Origin: Candidatus Tepidiaquacellales bacterium UBA6667
GTDB taxonomy: Bacteria > Bacteroidota > Ignavibacteria > Tepidaquicellales > Tepidaquicellaceae
Reading direction: 5' to 3'
Assembly (NCBI GenBank): GCA_002455255.1
Contig: DKKL01000031.1
Coordinates: forward strand, 149,018 to 213,017
Length of the DNA stretch: 64,000 nt
The position numbers and the translations under genes are program-made. Shown here piece by piece: positions 42,190-49,809 of the stretch. Each line of letters starts with the position of its first letter. The first letter of the stretch is position 1. The notes under the pieces were generated by a model that did no database searches, was not told the origin of the DNA, and was given only the letters and a program-made list of their open reading frames with translations.

Positions 42190-42660
42190 TCAAAAACTGA
42201 CTTTTCCTTTTCTTAATTTCAGTTTTTTCAATTCATCTTTGAAATAATTCAAAAATTGTCTGTGCTCATAAAGCATTATAAAATTTTTTAAGGTCTCTTT
42301 TAATTTTTTATAAGTTTTATTCATCAATTGCTCTGATTCAGAATCTTGCTTGTATCTGTGATATTCCCGAGCATACCCATATAAAATTGCAAGATGTTCG
42401 AGTGTAAATTGAGGACTAATAAATCCGGCAACTCCGTCATTATCATCAGGCATATCCCATGGTTTGATTTTACTGTTCTTATTTAAAAACTTCTTACATA
42501 GCGTTGAAAAAGAATCATACTTTGAATGTTTAACATTAAACTGTTTGCATTTGTATAATAAAAATTCTGTATCTATTTTATTTATTATATTTTCCAATTC
42601 CTGATCAAGGTTCAGTCTGATAATATCTTTTTTAGAATTTTTGTTGGTTAACTTTTTCAT
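42190..42660 (-). CDS. Unknown protein downstream of a toxin-antitoxin pair
   Basis: 156 residues, helical and very Lys-rich, with no signal peptide or membrane segment. I do not recognise the family. KPWDMPDDNDGVAGFISPQF sits between two helical halves; the C-terminal half (LAILYGYAREYHRYKQDSES and on) looks like a single long helix pair. It lies 66 bp after the MazF-like gene on the same strand and may share its transcript, but a link to the toxin module is only positional. Confidence 0.6.
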   Translation of the reverse strand: MKKLTNKNSKKDIIRLNLDQELENIINKIDTEFLLYKCKQFNVKHSKYDSFSTLCKKFLNKNSKIKPWDMPDDNDGVAGFISPQFTLEHLAILYGYAREYHRYKQDSESEQLMNKTYKKLKETLKNFIMLYEHRQFLNYFKDELKKLKLRKGKVSF

Positions 42661-42726
42661 AATTTTGAATTTGATTTAATCAAAATTATGAAAATTCAGA
42701 TATGAATTGATCTAAAATTATTAGAA

Positions 42727-43065
42727 TTATTTAATAAGTGAAACAAATTTCTCAATAATTTTTTCGAAATATTCAACTCTGACAGTAGAAAATTTTTTTA
42801 GAACAATTTTCTTATCTATTGTGAATAATTTATGAATTTTTACAACCGATTGTTCCGGGAGTTCATTTGATTCCAGGTCAGAATCATTTAATTCTATTGA
42901 ATAATCATCAGATAGATGCTTACTTGTAATAACACAAACAATCAAATCATTAAATATTTTATTATAATTTTCAGAAGAAATTACGAGTGCAGGTCTTTTT
43001 TTTGAACCACTAAGATCAGAGTATGGGAATGGAATTAAAATTATATCTCGTTGACTATAGATCAT
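42727..43065 (-). CDS. MazF/PemK-type endoribonuclease toxin
   Basis: 112 residues. QRDIILIPFPYSDLSGSKKR followed by PALVISSENYN is the PemK/MazF opening, with the Arg of the KKRPALVI motif near the RNA-binding site. VCVITSK and LPEQSVVKIHKLFTIDKKIV complete the SH3-like barrel and carry the Ser/Thr of the active site. By family it cleaves single-stranded RNA at specific short sites. Its start overlaps the antitoxin gene by 11 bp. Confidence 0.9.
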   Translation of the reverse strand: MIYSQRDIILIPFPYSDLSGSKKRPALVISSENYNKIFNDLIVCVITSKHLSDDYSIELNDSDLESNELPEQSVVKIHKLFTIDKKIVLKKFSTVRVEYFEKIIEKFVSLIK

Positions 43066-43276
43066 CCCATTTCGATTTTATATTTGAATCGTAATTTTCT
43101 TTTATAACATATTCTGTTAAATCATATGTATTATCTGTTAAATGATAAGAAGATTTTTGTGAATTTATGAGTTTTAGCAATTCATAAAGTTTTTTTATGA
43201 ATTCTTTATCCCTCAGAATTTCTAATTCTTTCTTCATTGAATTGTATTCAACCAAAGGAATAGTAATTTTTTCCAT
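43055..43276 (-). CDS. Antitoxin partner of the MazF-like toxin
   Basis: 73 residues, mostly helical. MEKITIPLVEYNSMKKELEI gives a short N-terminal strand then a helix, as in several antitoxins of MazF and PIN toxins; the C-terminal NYDSNIKSKWDDL would wrap the toxin. The call rests mainly on size, order (antitoxin first) and the 11-bp overlap with the toxin gene. Confidence 0.75.
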   Translation of the reverse strand: MEKITIPLVEYNSMKKELEILRDKEFIKKLYELLKLINSQKSSYHLTDNTYDLTEYVIKENYDSNIKSKWDDL

Positions 43277-43332
43277 AAATCAAACTAATTAAATTTCTAA
43301 AAATTCACAATGATATAAGTATATACAAGAAA

Positions 43333-43968
43333 TCAGATCTCAATGCCTAAAATTGCATCTTTATAGCGGTTTTCTGAAATTTTATAGAAAGGAATTCCGA
43401 GTATTTCTAAACTGTGAAAATCTATATTATAATTAAAAGTTTTCATCATATCTGACTTTTCAGCTTCCATAGATATCAAAATGAACTCGGCTAATTTTTT
43501 TGCATCTTCTTTTCCATAGGCAAATCCGACAAGTTTAGTATTGAATTTTTGAGGTGAAGCAACGGGGTTTTTCATTGTGAACTCTTGCGCTAATACTTTC
43601 ATATTATCAAGAGAACAATAAAATGCCGGGATATAAAATATAACACTGCCGGAACCGGTGGGATTATTTGAACCAAAAAGATTTTTGAAAAAATTTCCGC
43701 TTGCATTTCTTTCGTGAATTGTGACAGTGGTTTTCAACAACCAAAATGGTTTGTAAATTGGTTCTCCATTCCCTCTCATTGTAGCAGCAGCAAAATTAAT
43801 TTCAATTGGTATCAGTTCACCGTCAACAATTTCAAATCCTGAACCACAACTCATACAATAAGTTATGTTGTCATTAACTTCTACAACAAGACCGCTATCG
43901 CAATTTTTACATTTTACTGCGATTAATTTAAAATCAAAATTAGGAGTTGAAGTATTTTCCTGAGTCAA
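43333..43968 (-). CDS. Zinc-ribbon protein, last gene of the SPFH operon
   Basis: 211 residues. A zinc ribbon (CKNCDSGLVVEVNDNITYCM, then SCG; Cys pairs at about 20/23 and 38/41) is followed by an alpha/beta domain with IYKPFWLLKTTVTIHERNAS and VIFYIPAFYCSLDNM. The same Y/F-P-F/L-W element occurs in the two upstream zinc-ribbon proteins. It lacks membrane helices. Probably a cytoplasmic member of the same membrane-associated complex. Gap to the upstream gene is 6 bp. Confidence 0.72.
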   Translation of the reverse strand: MTQENTSTPNFDFKLIAVKCKNCDSGLVVEVNDNITYCMSCGSGFEIVDGELIPIEINFAAATMRGNGEPIYKPFWLLKTTVTIHERNASGNFFKNLFGSNNPTGSGSVIFYIPAFYCSLDNMKVLAQEFTMKNPVASPQKFNTKLVGFAYGKEDAKKLAEFILISMEAEKSDMMKTFNYNIDFHSLEILGIPFYKISENRYKDAILGIEI

Positions 43969-43974
43969 AATTTT

Positions 43975-45132
43975 TTATTTTTTAAATGAATTAAAAATAG
44001 CTCCTGCAACAATACCAAGTGCCATAGAGCCGGCTGTATTTTTAACCATTGCCATAGCATCTACAGACGGAAGTGATTTAACAATTTTCTTACTTTTATC
44101 TTTTTCAACATTAATACCGGTACCTTCTTCAATTTCACCACCATATCGGAATTTTTTCCATCCCCAGAGAATTATAAATATTCCAAGCACGAGAGAAACG
44201 AGATAAAAAATAAATGCACCTTCTTCAAGCTCACCGATAAAACCAATCGGAGCAAAAAGAGTAGTCAGAAACATACCAACACCGACACCAATAATTCCTG
44301 TAACTGCACGATATAAATTATTCCCGGGTGCTTTTCCATAGCAAACCGAACCATCTTCACCATCAATAACGACTTGATAAGTTCTTTCTGCAAAAGAATA
44401 TCTTACTACCCATAAAGGATAATACACAATATGAATATCTTCCCTTACTAAATCATAATGCTTAAATGAAATTCTATCAACAAAAGCTGAATATTCGGCA
44501 ACTTTTGCAAATTCATCTTTAGCTTTGCTTGCTACTTCAATTTCTGAAGAAATAATGTTAAACATCATTCCCTGTGATTCAAGATTTTCAAAATCAACCG
44601 GGAGAAGTTCGTCACCTTCAAGATTTACTTTGTGAACACCAAGTTCTGATATATCGCAAGCAGCAAAAGTCTGGTCAAAAGATTTTTGAATTTTTTTCTC
44701 AACATCCACATAATAAGTTTCTGTTCTGTTATTAACTCTTCTTGTTCTTTTTTCCTGTCCGAAAACCCATCCGACCACATCTGCTTTAACTCTCCAATAT
44801 GGAATAAATGTAAGAAACACATCAGATATAACTGCTTTTTCTTTTAATCCTCTTTCTTTAGCGAGACCTTTTCCGAGCCAGTTTTTAGTAAACTCGATTG
44901 CCTTTTCACGAGTAACTTTTTTGGGAACATAAAACTTGATAGGTCCGCTGATTCCTTTAGTTGTTAATAAAGTTCCGCAATATTTACAGTTAAACGATCG
45001 GATTCCTTCGCGAAGGTCTAACTCTCCGGAGCAAGCAGGGCATGTAATCCCACGAATTACTTTTTCTTTTTTAAGCTTAATTGCCTGCTTTTGTAAATTT
45101 TCCTGTTCTTTTATTTCAGAGAGTTCATCCAT
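43975..45132 (-). CDS. Zinc-ribbon membrane protein, YdjG-like
   Basis: 385 residues. A charged helix (1-27) leads to a TFIIS-like ribbon (CPAC at 31-34 and CKYC at 49-52). A repeated module, KFYVPKKVTREKAIEFTKNW then LTFIPYWRVKADVVGW, matches FNKDQAIGNVKRWMAGNF and FYYFPLWYF in the neighbouring protein at 45136. Near the C-terminus YYPLWVVRYSF and GEDGSVCYGKAPG are followed by two transmembrane helices (about 280-330) and a final hydrophobic segment. Together with the SPFH protein this is reminiscent of Bacillus YdjG/YdjH, which anchor an SPFH protein and PspA at the membrane. Confidence 0.75.
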   Translation of the reverse strand: MDELSEIKEQENLQKQAIKLKKEKVIRGITCPACSGELDLREGIRSFNCKYCGTLLTTKGISGPIKFYVPKKVTREKAIEFTKNWLGKGLAKERGLKEKAVISDVFLTFIPYWRVKADVVGWVFGQEKRTRRVNNRTETYYVDVEKKIQKSFDQTFAACDISELGVHKVNLEGDELLPVDFENLESQGMMFNIISSEIEVASKAKDEFAKVAEYSAFVDRISFKHYDLVREDIHIVYYPLWVVRYSFAERTYQVVIDGEDGSVCYGKAPGNNLYRAVTGIIGVGVGMFLTTLFAPIGFIGELEEGAFIFYLVSLVLGIFIILWGWKKFRYGGEIEEGTGINVEKDKSKKIVKSLPSVDAMAMVKNTAGSMALGIVAGAIFNSFKK

Positions 45133-45135
45133 CAG

Positions 45136-45957
45136 TTAAACTTTTTTTGCTATAAAATATGCTATAAAAATTAAAGGTATAGAAATTAAGAAATATGAGA
45201 CAACTTTGATTCCCTCGCCTGCAGCAACGGTCTCGAGCATATCATCACCGGTTACAAAATATCCGATAGCATAAGAAACTATACTGGCAACAAAAAAAGC
45301 AAATATACTTAAACCAAACAAAATTTTGAAAGGGGCTTCGCTTTTTGCGGGCCAAATATTTGCATAAACTTTACCGGAGGATGCTTCAACAAGGCACGTA
45401 TATTGTGCACCTTTAAAATTATAATAAATCTGATAAAAAGGAATGTGAACAAGGGATGATTCCGTGATTAATTCAGGATTTACTCCTGTTTGTTGAAGCC
45501 AGCTTTTTGCAGATTCAAACAATACATCAGGGTTTACAAACTCCTGCTGATTAAATTCACTTTTGTGAAAAACTTTTAAAGCACCTGCCGGAATTTGAAT
45601 ATTTTTAATTTCCGAAATTGGAGTAGAATGTGCAGGTTGAAGATAAATTTTATCTGAAGTATTATCTTTTGTCTTAAAATACCACAGAGGAAAGTAATAA
45701 AAATTTACCTGAGAGATTTGTGCAAGTTTATCAAGATCTTTTACATGAAAATTACCCGCCATCCAGCGTTTAACATTTCCGATTGCCTGATCTTTATTAA
45801 AATTTGATGTGACAACGAAATGATTTACAACTTTTCTTTTATCAACATAAATTGCTGACCCGCAAAATTGGCACTCAATAAATTTTTCATCAGCGGGCAT
45901 TTTATTTTCACCGCCACACTGAGGGCATACTATGTTATTGGTTACAATATTTTCCAT
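45136..45957 (-). CDS. Zinc-ribbon membrane protein, paralogue of its neighbour
   Basis: 273 residues. The N-terminal ribbon is CPQC (11-14) and CQFC (29-32). A middle alpha/beta region contains HFVVTSNFNKDQAIGNVKRW, FYYFPLWYFKTKD, HIPFYQIYYNFKGAQYTCLV and EASSGKVYANIWPAK, matching modules in the 385-residue protein. Three hydrophobic segments close the C-terminus (about 200-222 and 248-270). The start codon overlaps the last base of the SPFH gene's stop (1-bp overlap) and 3 bp separate it from the next gene, so the complex is made from one transcript. Confidence 0.75.
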   Translation of the reverse strand: MENIVTNNIVCPQCGGENKMPADEKFIECQFCGSAIYVDKRKVVNHFVVTSNFNKDQAIGNVKRWMAGNFHVKDLDKLAQISQVNFYYFPLWYFKTKDNTSDKIYLQPAHSTPISEIKNIQIPAGALKVFHKSEFNQQEFVNPDVLFESAKSWLQQTGVNPELITESSLVHIPFYQIYYNFKGAQYTCLVEASSGKVYANIWPAKSEAPFKILFGLSIFAFFVASIVSYAIGYFVTGDDMLETVAAGEGIKVVSYFLISIPLIFIAYFIAKKV

Positions 45958-46964
45958 TACAACTTAGCGAGCAAATCTTTTTTCTTAGCATCAAATTCTT
46001 CTGCTGTAATCAATCCTGATTCTTTCATTTTTCCGAGTTTCTCTATAGTTGACATTATTTCATCAGCTGTTAGTTTAGCCGGTTCCTGATTTTGCTGATT
46101 AGTGTTTTGTTGATTAGTGTTCTGCTGCATATTTTGGAATTGTTGCCCCATCATATTTCCCATTGTCATTCCTGCACCAAGTCCCGCACCTATACCTGCA
46201 ATTCCACCTTCGTTTTCTGCGGCTTTTTCCATTGCTATAGCAGTTTTAAATTTCATATACTGATCAAGATTACCCACTGCTCCCATTGAACTTCTTTCAT
46301 TAATTTTTTCCTGAACTTCTTCCGGAGGAACAATACCCGCGATAATGAGATCAGTAAGTTCGATACCCATTGAATTGAAAAAATCAGAAATTTCTGCTTT
46401 TGTACCTTGTTCTATTTGCGGATAAAACTGACCAAGTTCAAAAATAGTTTTTAAGTTTTGACCAAGAACTGTATTTAACCTTGAAACAATTGCATCTCTT
46501 AAATAATCTTCAATTTCATTTGTAGTGTATAGACCTTGAGTCCCAACAATTTCCATAATAAACTGTTTAGGGTCTTTAACTCTAAGAGAGAATTTTCCGC
46601 TGGCTCTCAACTGAACATAATTTAGTTCAGAATCACGAAAATTAATTGGTGATTTTGTTCCCCATTTTAAATCAATAAATTTTTTCATTGATACAAAATA
46701 AATCTGAGCTTGAAACGGAGATGTACCACCGAAAGGTAAGCTGATTAATTTTGTGAGGAGTGGGATATTTTCTGTAGTTAAAGTGTGTCTGCCGGCCTGA
46801 AAAACATCAAGGGCTTTACCATCTCTGTAAAATACAGCAGTTTGGGCATCCTGAACGATAAGCTGAGTTCCCATACGATATGCAGCTGAACCATCCTGAG
46901 GTTCACGATGAACAAGGACTTTGCCTGATTCATCAAAATATTGTACGACATCTATTAAAGCCAT
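45957..46964 (-). CDS. SPFH-domain protein with SHOCT tail (YdjI-like)
   Basis: 335 residues. The SPFH (band 7-like) domain spans about 25-220; YRMGTQLIVQDAQTAVFYRD followed by GKALDVFQAGRHTLTTENIP is its start and resembles YdjI/virion-core-type SPFH proteins. A Gly/Met-rich segment (GIGAGLGAGMTMGNMMGQQF) and a Gln/Asn run with a 15-bp tandem duplication (QNTNQ twice) lead to a SHOCT domain (IEKLGKMKESGLITAEEFDA). It lacks a transmembrane helix, so membrane contact would come through the zinc-ribbon membrane proteins. Likely oligomeric scaffold of the complex. Confidence 0.85.
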   Translation of the reverse strand: MALIDVVQYFDESGKVLVHREPQDGSAAYRMGTQLIVQDAQTAVFYRDGKALDVFQAGRHTLTTENIPLLTKLISLPFGGTSPFQAQIYFVSMKKFIDLKWGTKSPINFRDSELNYVQLRASGKFSLRVKDPKQFIMEIVGTQGLYTTNEIEDYLRDAIVSRLNTVLGQNLKTIFELGQFYPQIEQGTKAEISDFFNSMGIELTDLIIAGIVPPEEVQEKINERSSMGAVGNLDQYMKFKTAIAMEKAAENEGGIAGIGAGLGAGMTMGNMMGQQFQNMQQNTNQQNTNQQNQEPAKLTADEIMSTIEKLGKMKESGLITAEEFDAKKKDLLAKL

Positions 46965-46984
46965 ATTATATTATTTTTATTATT

Positions 46985-47515
46985 TTAATTTAATTCTCTT
47001 AAAATGAGTTCCCTCTGATCAAATTTTGAAAGCAGATTATCGAGTGCCTGAGATGCTTTTTCAACAGGTGATTTTATATCCGTATTTGCCATAGCATTCG
47101 ATTCAATTTCATTAAAGGAAGAATTGATTATTTCTATCTCAGAAAACAGAGCATTATCAAATTCATAAATTTGGTTAAGTTTTTCTTCTTTAATTTTTAC
47201 AATGTCAAAAGCACCTGAATAACCTCTTGAGGCTGATTTCAATTTTGCAATTGCGTTATCATTTTTTTTATCAAGTTTATCCAAATCCTGAGATTCAAAT
47301 AATTTTTTATTTTTAGATAAAGAAGAAAGAGCATTTTTAAGAGCTGTTTTATTGCTTTCAAGAGAAATTGCAAGTTTATTTCTTAGCTGAGTATCTAATT
47401 CACGAGCATTATCCCTGTTCACATACCCATTATATCCCGGAATATATCTTTTTATTTTTTCAAGGAATGATTCTTTAGATTTAATTAAATCTAATTTTGA
47501 TTGTAAATCTGACAT
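46985..47515 (-). CDS. Coiled-coil protein, first gene of the SPFH operon
   Basis: The frame opens at 47569, but the ATG at 47515 (MSDLQSKLDLIKSKESFLEK) fits better and lies 17 bp after the predicted start point. 176 residues, nearly all helical, with long heptad-like stretches (KLAISLESNKTALKNALSSL and KEEKLNQIYEFDNALFSEIE). A short motif RYIPGYNGYVNRDNARELD near residue 25 interrupts the coils. I do not recognise the family. In Bacillus the comparable operon starts with pspA, also a coiled-coil membrane-stress protein; this protein may take that place but shows no PspA motif. Confidence 0.65.
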   Translation of the reverse strand: MSDLQSKLDLIKSKESFLEKIKRYIPGYNGYVNRDNARELDTQLRNKLAISLESNKTALKNALSSLSKNKKLFESQDLDKLDKKNDNAIAKLKSASRGYSGAFDIVKIKEEKLNQIYEFDNALFSEIEIINSSFNEIESNAMANTDIKSPVEKASQALDNLLSKFDQRELILRELN

Positions 47516-47538
47516 TTTGGTGAATTTTATATTTAAAA

Positions 47539-47570
47539 CAAAGATATAATATTTTTTTACTAAAATCAAA
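47539..47570 (-). promoter_or_regulatory. Bacteroidota-type promoter of the SPFH operon
   Basis: On the minus strand TTTG (47570-47567) and an exact TATCTTTG box (47546-47539) are 20 bp apart, the same spacing as at nrdJ. The predicted start point near 47532 gives a 17-base leader to the ATG at 47515. Confidence 0.6.
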
Positions 47571-47655
47571 AAAGATATTTATACGATATATGCTTAAAAC
47601 CATTGAAATATTTAAAAAATATTTAGATATTTGAATAATAACTAAATACCGTCTT

Positions 47656-48885
47656 ATGCCGAAATTTACTATTACTTTAATTTTAGTCAACATTTTATTT
47701 TTAAAAACATCACATTCTCAGGAACTAAGTTCTATGCAAGTTTATGATTTATGCAAAAATTCCATAGTTGTTGTTAATGCTTATGGATTTGATGGTGATA
47801 AAGAATCTTCCGGAAGTGGTGTAATTCTAAAAGAAAAGGGTATTATAATAACAAATTTTCACATTTTTTCAGGAAGTGAAAAACTTGAAATAATTACTGA
47901 CTTAGATACACTTATAAATCCTGAAATTTATGGAGTAGATATTGAAAGAGATATTTTGTTGATAGTATTACCGGATAAGGATTATGTAAATATAAAATTA
48001 GGTGACAGTAAAAATGTAAAGATAGGTGAAAAAGTTATAGCAATAGGTAATCCATTAGGATTTCAGCAAACATTAACAGAAGGAGTTTTAAGCGGAATAA
48101 GAGAAAAAGTATCAGACATTGATAAAAAGTTTTTACAAATCTCTGCTAGTTTATCAAAAGGAAGCAGTGGAGGAGGAATATTTAATACTAAAGGAGAATT
48201 AATAGGAATAAGTTCATTAGGTATGAAAGAAGGACAGAATTTAAACTTTGCAATACCTATTGATGAAGTTTTTAGTATCGAAAAATCAAATTACACTGAT
48301 AAGAAAAAACTTGAAGCATTAAATTATTTTTTGAAAGCGATGGAGTTATTAGAACAGGGTAAAAATCAGGAAAGTATAGATTTTATTTCTAAATACATAA
48401 TTGAGTTTCCGGAAGATCCAAAAGGATATAACTATAAAGGTTTAGCATTAACCGGTAGAAAATTATATAGTGATGCAATTAAAGAATTTGATAAAAGCAT
48501 AAAACTTAAAATTGATTTTTTTCCTGCTTACTTAAACAGAGCAGATGCATATTACAAATCTGATAATTTTGAAAAATGTATTAAAGATTATAGTTATGTA
48601 ATCAGAAAAGATCCTCAAAATGTTTATGCTTTTTTTGCAAGAGGAGTTGCAAATTTAAAATATTCAGAAGAAGATGATGCAATAAAAGATTTCACAAAAG
48701 TAATACAGTTAGATAAAGATTATTGGCAAGCATATGTTAATCGAGGTATAGCTTATTATGAAGAAAAACAATGGGAATTAGCTATTATAGATTGGAAAAC
48801 TGCAATCAGTCTTGAACCCTCACTGAAACCGGAATTGAGTAACTGGATTCAAAATGCTGATGTTAAATGGCAGATTAATTATTAA
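47656..48885 (+). CDS. Exported trypsin-like (S1C/DegP-type) protease with TPR domain
   Basis: 409 residues with a signal peptide (MPKFTITLILVNILFLKTSH). The protease domain (about 25-215) has a full triad: His69 in ITNFHIF, Asp99 in ERDILLI and Ser171 in KGSSGGGIF. GEKVIAIGNPLGFQQTLTEG is typical of DegP-like enzymes. In place of PDZ domains the C-terminus carries about five TPR units (FPAYLNRADAYYKSDNFEKC, AFFARGVANLKYSEEDDAIK, AYVNRGIAYYEEKQWELA). Probably a periplasmic protease that binds partners through TPRs. It diverges from the SPFH operon; a shared envelope-stress role is only suggested by position. Confidence 0.9.
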   Translation: MPKFTITLILVNILFLKTSHSQELSSMQVYDLCKNSIVVVNAYGFDGDKESSGSGVILKEKGIIITNFHIFSGSEKLEIITDLDTLINPEIYGVDIERDILLIVLPDKDYVNIKLGDSKNVKIGEKVIAIGNPLGFQQTLTEGVLSGIREKVSDIDKKFLQISASLSKGSSGGGIFNTKGELIGISSLGMKEGQNLNFAIPIDEVFSIEKSNYTDKKKLEALNYFLKAMELLEQGKNQESIDFISKYIIEFPEDPKGYNYKGLALTGRKLYSDAIKEFDKSIKLKIDFFPAYLNRADAYYKSDNFEKCIKDYSYVIRKDPQNVYAFFARGVANLKYSEEDDAIKDFTKVIQLDKDYWQAYVNRGIAYYEEKQWELAIIDWKTAISLEPSLKPELSNWIQNADVKWQINY

Positions 48886-48912
48886 AACCCGAATTAATGA
48901 AATTCGGGTTTT
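48884..48912. terminator. Bidirectional terminator
   Basis: AAAACCCGAATT (48884-48895) pairs with AATTCGGGTTTT (48901-48912), serving both convergent genes (48885 and 48923). Confidence 0.88.
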
Positions 48913-48922
48913 AAAATATATT

Positions 48923-49768
48923 TTATTTTGCAATATCAGGATTTTGCAATAGAGATGAAATGTCTGAATATGAAATTGTAATTACCTGAGGACCCATTAC
49001 ATAAGGTGCAATTTCATAATTATTATAATAAAACATAAAACCGTCTTTAGTAAAAGCAAAGTTGTTGTTATAAGTAAGTTTATTTTCAAATAAACCTGCA
49101 TCAGTCAGTGGTGCATTTGGTTTTAAGTTTTTATCTTTTCTAAACTGTGAAACTATCAGTTCATTAAGCGTACTTTCAAATCCGGGTTTAAAAATATCAT
49201 TAAGAGATAAAACTTTTCCGGTTTTCATATCAAAATTCATAAAATTAGTTACAGTATTAGGATGTGCACCACCTAAAAAATTGAAATTATACAAACTGAA
49301 AACGGCTATATTATTATTTTGTAATTCAATTCTGGCATCTGATTCCTGAAACCACGTGAAGACATAACGCTCTGTGCTTAACGAATCGTTTTCTTTTACG
49401 AATGAAACATAATTATTCACATAAGTATCCATTATTTTATTAATATCCAATGGTGGCGTTCCTTCAGAAGTCCAGTTCAATACGCACATAGAATCCAACA
49501 CAGCTTTATTTATTGCATCTTTTTGTTCGCCTGTTTTTAATTTTTGAATTACGATTTCAATATAAGTGCAAGAATCTTCTTTTTTGCAATCATTAACAGA
49601 TTTATAATATACTACTGAATCGGGTTGATTTGAATTTGTAGTAGCAGTAGTTTTTGACCCTGAATTTGTTGAAGTTTGATTATTTGTTTCGGGTTGTTTT
49701 TTTGAACCACATCCGAATACAAAGGCAATTAAACATACGAGAGTTAAAAGGGAAAAGTTTGTTTTCAT
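48923..49768 (-). CDS. Lipoprotein with DUF4163/DUF3298 (RsiV-like) domains
   Basis: 281 residues. The lipoprotein signal ends FVFGCGSKK. A Thr/Ser/Asn-rich linker (about 25-50) leads to DUF4163-like strands and the DUF3298 domain: NFLGGAHPNTVTNFMNFDMK followed by TGKVLSLNDIFKPGFESTLN is the signature. NNYEIAPYVMGPQVITISYS completes it. Relatives include the extracytoplasmic part of RsiV, which binds lysozyme, and PdaC; this one is a free-standing outer or inner membrane lipoprotein. A glycan-binding role is only inference. Confidence 0.85.
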   Translation of the reverse strand: MKTNFSLLTLVCLIAFVFGCGSKKQPETNNQTSTNSGSKTTATTNSNQPDSVVYYKSVNDCKKEDSCTYIEIVIQKLKTGEQKDAINKAVLDSMCVLNWTSEGTPPLDINKIMDTYVNNYVSFVKENDSLSTERYVFTWFQESDARIELQNNNIAVFSLYNFNFLGGAHPNTVTNFMNFDMKTGKVLSLNDIFKPGFESTLNELIVSQFRKDKNLKPNAPLTDAGLFENKLTYNNNFAFTKDGFMFYYNNYEIAPYVMGPQVITISYSDISSLLQNPDIAK

Positions 49769-49809
49769 TTGTTTATAATAAGGTTTATACTAAAATAATC
49801 AAAAAAATA

